A stretch of 8,494 nt of DNA from Lachnospiraceae bacterium UBA7027 (GTDB lineage: Bacteria > Bacillota > Clostridia > Lachnospirales > Lachnospiraceae), in NCBI GenBank assembly GCA_002494135.1, contig DLBG01000085.1, forward strand, positions 1-8,494, in the 5' to 3' direction. This document shows positions 5,444 through 8,494 of this stretch, in pieces. Under the pieces are notes generated by a model. The model saw only the letters and a list, made by a program, of their open reading frames with translations. It searched no databases and was not told the origin of the DNA. How positions within the stretch are numbered: the stretch's first letter is position 1; each line of letters begins with the position of its first letter. The position numbers were made by a program, and so were the translations under genes.

Positions 5444-6580
5444 TTATAAAAAGTCCGCCATGACATAATTGCTTAAATCCCTGCCTCTTGCAGTAAGCGC
5501 AATGCTTCCGTTCCCGGAAACCTTAAGCAGACCTTCATTCTTATGTTTTAAAATCGCTTCCCCGTAGACCTCGTTTAAATGCTGTCCGAATCTGTCATAA
5601 AAAGCACCGTCACCGACGCCCTTATTCATACGGAGTCCCAGAATCACGGTCTCCGCCATGCGCTCCCTCGGACCTAAAATCTCGCAATCGGTACGAAGAT
5701 TTTTAAGTTCCGCGTAATCTTTGGTCTTAAGATAGTCTTCCATCGATTTCGTATTCGTATATCTGCGGTTTTCGATTAAGGATGCTGCGGCGATTCCGAA
5801 TCCCGCGTATTCCTTCCCCGTCCAGTATGCGATATTGTGCCTGCATTCATAGCCCGGTACTGCATAGTTCGAAATCTCGTACTGCTTATATCCGTACTGT
5901 GCCAGAATCCGTGCAACACCCCTGTACATGCGTCTTTCTTCTTCCTCGGACGGAAGGTCTAAATCCATCCCGTAAAAAGGAGTACCCTCTTCCACAATCA
6001 GACTGTATGCGGAAATATGTGTCAAATCAAGATTTGCACACGCGGTTAACGTCTTTTCAAAAGAAGCATAATCCTGCCCCGGAATCGCATACATGACATC
6101 CGCATTGATATTTTTAAAACCTGCCGCCTTTGCAAGCTCCAGTGTCGTTAAAAACTGCTCATACGTATGAATTCTGCCGAGAATCTTTAACTCTTCGTCG
6201 GAAGTACTCTGCATGCCGATGCTTAAGCGGTTGATTCCGATTTCGAGATATTTTGAAAACGATGCCACGGTTCCCGGGTTCACTTCAATCGTAATCTCCG
6301 GATTTTTAAACCGCGCATGTTCTTTTAGTTTACATAAAATTCTTTCAATTTCTGTTGCCGGGAGAATCGAAGGAGTTCCGCCGCCGAAAAAAACCGAAGT
6401 AATTTCAATACTTTCGTCCTGTATCTCTGAAAAGAAAGAATCGATTTCCCAAAGCAGTTTGTTTACATAACTTTTTCTAACTTCTTCTTTGTACGGTCCG
6501 GATATAAAATCACAATACAGGCATTTACGAACACAAAACGGTAAATGAATATAGACTGCAAGTTCTCTGCCGTGTTCCAT
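5444..6580 (-). CDS. hemW: HemW, radical SAM heme chaperone (HemN-like)
   Basis: A 378-residue radical SAM protein of the HemW type, which binds heme and delivers it to target proteins; it was long annotated as oxygen-independent coproporphyrinogen III oxidase. The start carries YIHLPFCVRKCLYCDF, with the HemW spacing CxxxCxxC at Cys16, Cys20 and Cys23 for the 4Fe-4S cluster. FFGGGTPS at 64-71 is the SAM-binding glycine stretch. EVNPGT, RLSIGMQS, NADVMYAIPGQ, YEISNYA and CRHNIAYW follow in family order. Authentic HemN has an extra cysteine (CxxxCxxCxC); here Phe follows Asp after Cys23, which favours HemW. The ATG is 9 nt after the lepA stop, with AGAG-type pairing upstream that overlaps the spacer, so the two genes are almost certainly co-transcribed. 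This order is common in Firmicutes, where hrcA-grpE-dnaK often follows; here the sugar cassette follows instead. Confidence 0.93.
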   Translation of the reverse strand: MEHGRELAVYIHLPFCVRKCLYCDFISGPYKEEVRKSYVNKLLWEIDSFFSEIQDESIEITSVFFGGGTPSILPATEIERILCKLKEHARFKNPEITIEVNPGTVASFSKYLEIGINRLSIGMQSTSDEELKILGRIHTYEQFLTTLELAKAAGFKNINADVMYAIPGQDYASFEKTLTACANLDLTHISAYSLIVEEGTPFYGMDLDLPSEEEERRMYRGVARILAQYGYKQYEISNYAVPGYECRHNIAYWTGKEYAGFGIAAASLIENRRYTNTKSMEDYLKTKDYAELKNLRTDCEILGPRERMAETVILGLRMNKGVGDGAFYDRFGQHLNEVYGEAILKHKNEGLLKVSGNGSIALTARGRDLSNYVMADFL

Positions 6581-6589
6581 AATCTGCTC

Positions 6590-8398
6590 TTATTTTCCTT
6601 CGTCCAGTTTCAGCACGGACATAAATGCATCCTGCGGAATCTCCACATTTCCGACCTGACGCATACGTTTCTTACCCTCTTTCTGTTTCTCCAGAAGTTT
6701 TTTCTTTCGGGTAATGTCACCGCCGTAACACTTGGCAAGCACGTCTTTGCGGTATGCCTTGACCGTCTCGCGGGCAATAATTTTACCTCCGACCGCCGCC
6801 TGAATCGGGATTTCAAATAAGTGTCTCGGGATCTCTTCCTTCAGTTTCTCACACATCTTCCTTCCGCGCTCGTACGCCGTATCCTTGTGGACGATAAACG
6901 AAAGTGCATCCACTTCCTCGTGGTTGACAAGAATATCGAGTTTTACAAGATCGGACTGCTCATATCCTTTTAAATCATAATCGAAGGATGCGTATCCGCG
7001 TGATCTCGATTTTAACGCATCGAAGAAATCGTAAATGATTTCATTTAACGGAAGCTCGTATTTTAAAAGTGCTCTCGTCTCCTCCATGTATTCCATGCCA
7101 AGGTAGCGGCCGCGCCTTTCCTGACAGAGTTCCATGATGGATCCGATGTATTCTGTGGTTAACATAATCTCGGCGCTGACCACCGGTTCTTCCATAAAAT
7201 CAATTTCCGAAGGATCCGGCAGATTGGAAGGATTGGTTAAGTCAATCACGGTTCCGTCGGTTTTATGCACCTTGTAAATAACGCCGGGTGCGGTGGTGAC
7301 GAGGTCCAGATTATATTCCCGTTCCAGTCTCTCCTGTACAATCTCCAGATGAAGAAGGCCCAAAAAGCCGCACCGGAAACCGAATCCAAGTGCAATGGAT
7401 GTCTCCGGTTCATAATTTAAGGACGCGTCGTTTAGCTGCAGTTTTTCGAGCGCATCGCGAAGGTCCGGATACTTGGCGCCGTCGGCAGGATAAACTCCGC
7501 AGTAAACCATCGACTGTACTTTTTTGTATCCTGGAAGCGCTTCCGTGCAGGGATTGTACGCGTCCGTTACGGTATCGCCGACCGCCGTGTCGCGTACATT
7601 TTTTATCGATGCCGTGAAGTAGCCCACCATTCCTGCCGATAATTCATCACAGGGAATAAACTGACCGGCACCGAAATAGCCGACTTCCACGACTTCCGCT
7701 TTGGCTTTCGTCGCCATCATAAGAACGGTACTTCCTTTGCGTATGGTACCTTCCATAATTCGCATGAAAACGATAACGCCGCGGTAGGAATCGTACAAAG
7801 AGTCAAAAATCAGCGCTTTTAAAGGAGCATTGGGATCTCCCTTCGGTGCGGGGATTTTCTCCACAATGGCTTCGAGCACATCGTCGATTCCGATTCCGTT
7901 CTTTGCGGAAATCAAAGGGCAGCCCTGCGCTTCAATCCCGATCACGTCCTCGATTTCTTCGATTACGCGCTCCGGCTCCGCCGAGGGTAAGTCAATTTTA
8001 TTAATTACCGGAAATACATCCAGATCGTGATCCAGGGCCAGATAGACATTGGCAAGCGTCTGTGCCTCGATGCCCTGCGCCGCATCCACGACAAGAATCG
8101 CTCCGTCACAGGCTGCTAAGGAACGGCTGACTTCGTAATTAAAATCCACATGTCCCGGTGTATCTATCAGATTAAAAATATACTCTTCCCCGTTCTTAGC
8201 TTTATAAATGGTCCTTACGGCCTGGGATTTGATTGTGATTCCGCGTTCCCTCTCCAAATCCATATTATCGAGAACCTGTGCCTGCATCTCGCGGCTGGTC
8301 AGAAGTCCTGTTTTCTCAATAATCCGGTCTGCCAGCGTGGATTTGCCGTGATCGATATGCGCCACGATGCAGAAATTTCTGATTTTCGACTGATCCAT
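6590..8398 (-). CDS. lepA: Elongation factor 4 (LepA), ribosome-associated GTPase
   Basis: A 602-residue translational GTPase that acts on the ribosome, implicated in back-translocation, initiation or ribosome assembly. The G domain shows G1 AHIDHGKS (13-20), RGITI (52-56), DTPGH (79-83) and NKID (134-137). The domain II, III and V regions follow, and the LepA-specific C-terminal region has YGGDITRKKKLLEKQKEGKKRMR and ends PQDAFMSVLKLDEGK, typical of the family. Length is normal. The start is the ATG at 8398-8396, giving MDQSKIRNFCIVAHIDHGKS; a GGGAG ribosome binding site lies 8 nt upstream. An in-frame upstream start at 8461 would add 21 residues that no LepA has and would overlap the promoter. 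It is the first gene of the visible operon and is followed by hemW after 9 nt. Confidence 0.97.
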   Translation of the reverse strand: MDQSKIRNFCIVAHIDHGKSTLADRIIEKTGLLTSREMQAQVLDNMDLERERGITIKSQAVRTIYKAKNGEEYIFNLIDTPGHVDFNYEVSRSLAACDGAILVVDAAQGIEAQTLANVYLALDHDLDVFPVINKIDLPSAEPERVIEEIEDVIGIEAQGCPLISAKNGIGIDDVLEAIVEKIPAPKGDPNAPLKALIFDSLYDSYRGVIVFMRIMEGTIRKGSTVLMMATKAKAEVVEVGYFGAGQFIPCDELSAGMVGYFTASIKNVRDTAVGDTVTDAYNPCTEALPGYKKVQSMVYCGVYPADGAKYPDLRDALEKLQLNDASLNYEPETSIALGFGFRCGFLGLLHLEIVQERLEREYNLDLVTTAPGVIYKVHKTDGTVIDLTNPSNLPDPSEIDFMEEPVVSAEIMLTTEYIGSIMELCQERRGRYLGMEYMEETRALLKYELPLNEIIYDFFDALKSRSRGYASFDYDLKGYEQSDLVKLDILVNHEEVDALSFIVHKDTAYERGRKMCEKLKEEIPRHLFEIPIQAAVGGKIIARETVKAYRKDVLAKCYGGDITRKKKLLEKQKEGKKRMRQVGNVEIPQDAFMSVLKLDEGK

Positions 8399-8406
8399 TT
8401 TTAATA

Positions 8407-8411
8407 CTCCC
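8407..8411 (-). promoter_or_regulatory. lepA ribosome binding site
   Basis: GGGAG on the minus strand lies 8 nt before the ATG at 8398. It decides between this start and the longer open frame that begins at 8461. Confidence 0.75.
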
Positions 8412-8435
8412 GAATTTCTTCTAAATAGACATTCT

Positions 8436-8465
8436 ATTTTATCACATTTCCCCCTCATCACACAA
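8436..8465 (-). promoter_or_regulatory. Possible lepA-hemW promoter with extended -10
   Basis: On the minus strand TAAAAT (8441-8436) is preceded by TGA, giving an extended -10 (TG-n-TAAAAT). A weak -35, TTGTGT (8465-8460), lies 18 nt upstream. Transcription would start near 8429 and give a leader of about 30 nt. It is the only good candidate in the 96 nt before lepA, and it may also drive the sugar cassette, since no strong promoter is seen between hemW and the aminotransferase gene. Confidence 0.5.
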
Positions 8466-8468
8466 TAT

Positions 8469-8494
8469 GAACCAGGGGGACGGGGTTAGTGGGC
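8469..8494. repeat. Edge of a possible dispersed GC-rich intergenic repeat
   Basis: The plus strand reads TGAACCAGGGGGACGGGG and continues to the window edge. It is much more G-rich than the surrounding intergenic DNA. From memory, strings of the type AACCAGGGGGACGG recur between genes in many Bacilli and Clostridia, in places near IS200-like or REP-associated transposases. Only the end would be inside the window, so neither length nor copy number can be judged here. Confidence 0.35.

Noticed and set aside
5443..5448. TATAAA on the minus strand at the hemW stop as a promoter for the sugar cassette
   Set aside because: No -35-like hexamer is found at 16-18 nt spacing, and the motif includes the hemW stop codon; it is probably chance in an A/T-rich end.
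5444..6580. HemN (coproporphyrinogen III dehydrogenase) as the identity of the radical SAM gene
   Set aside because: The fourth cysteine of the HemN CxxxCxxCxC motif is absent (Phe follows Asp after Cys23), and the lepA neighbour fits HemW.
8399..8461. In-frame N-terminal extension of LepA starting at 8461
   Set aside because: It would overlap the putative promoter and add 21 non-family residues; the ATG at 8398 has a proper ribosome binding site and gives the standard LepA start.
1..8494. CRISPR arrays, tRNA or rRNA genes, intact insertion sequences, phage genes
   Set aside because: No repeat-spacer pattern, tRNA-like cloverleaf, rRNA segment or transposase/integrase coding sequence was seen; coding density is nearly complete on one strand.

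Overview
The window looks like part of a Clostridia chromosome, most likely Lachnospiraceae or a close relative. The evidence is the moderate GC content, GTG and ATG starts behind GGGAG/AAGGGGA-type ribosome binding sites, a lepA-hemW pair in the order typical of Firmicutes, and a PilT ATPase. This is inference from protein character and gene order; no rRNA or other marker is present to fix the genus. All eight recognised genes lie on the minus strand, so transcription runs from the right edge to the left.

Region by region, in the direction of transcription: (1) 8399-8494 is upstream DNA with a plausible lepA promoter and, at the very edge, a GC-rich stretch resembling a dispersed Firmicutes repeat. 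(2) lepA (8398-6590) and hemW (6580-5444) are housekeeping genes 9 nt apart. (3) 5416-536 is a tight five-gene surface-sugar cassette: a DegT/FdtB-like PLP aminotransferase, an FdtA/QdtA-like cupin ketoisomerase, a GT2 polyprenyl-phosphate glycosyltransferase with two C-terminal membrane helices, a multi-spanning GT-C-like glycosyltransferase and a GtrA-family membrane protein. Spacers are 60 nt, 1 nt, a 1-nt overlap and 15 nt. (4) 417-535 is a 119-nt intergenic region with a well-formed promoter (TTGAAA-17-TATAAT), an inverted repeat over the -35 box and a structured leader. (5) The 5' part of pilT (416-1) runs off the left edge.

Read together, the cassette looks like a route to decorate an exported molecule with an amino sugar. 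A nucleotide-linked 4-keto-6-deoxy sugar, made by RmlA/RmlB encoded elsewhere, would be isomerised to the 3-keto form and aminated at C3. The GT2 enzyme would load it onto undecaprenyl phosphate, GtrA would flip or support flipping, and the GT-C enzyme would transfer it outside the membrane. The logic resembles Gram-negative Arn (aminoarabinose) and phage GtrABC systems, but with a 3-amino sugar branch. The acceptor is unknown; a cell-wall polymer or a type IV pilin are the two candidates the context suggests. No N-acetyltransferase is present in the cassette, so the amine may stay free and positively charged. The most notable residue-level oddities are His-Ala-Asn instead of His-Ala-His in the ketoisomerase active-site strand and a Gln at the first position of the GT2 DxD-like motif.
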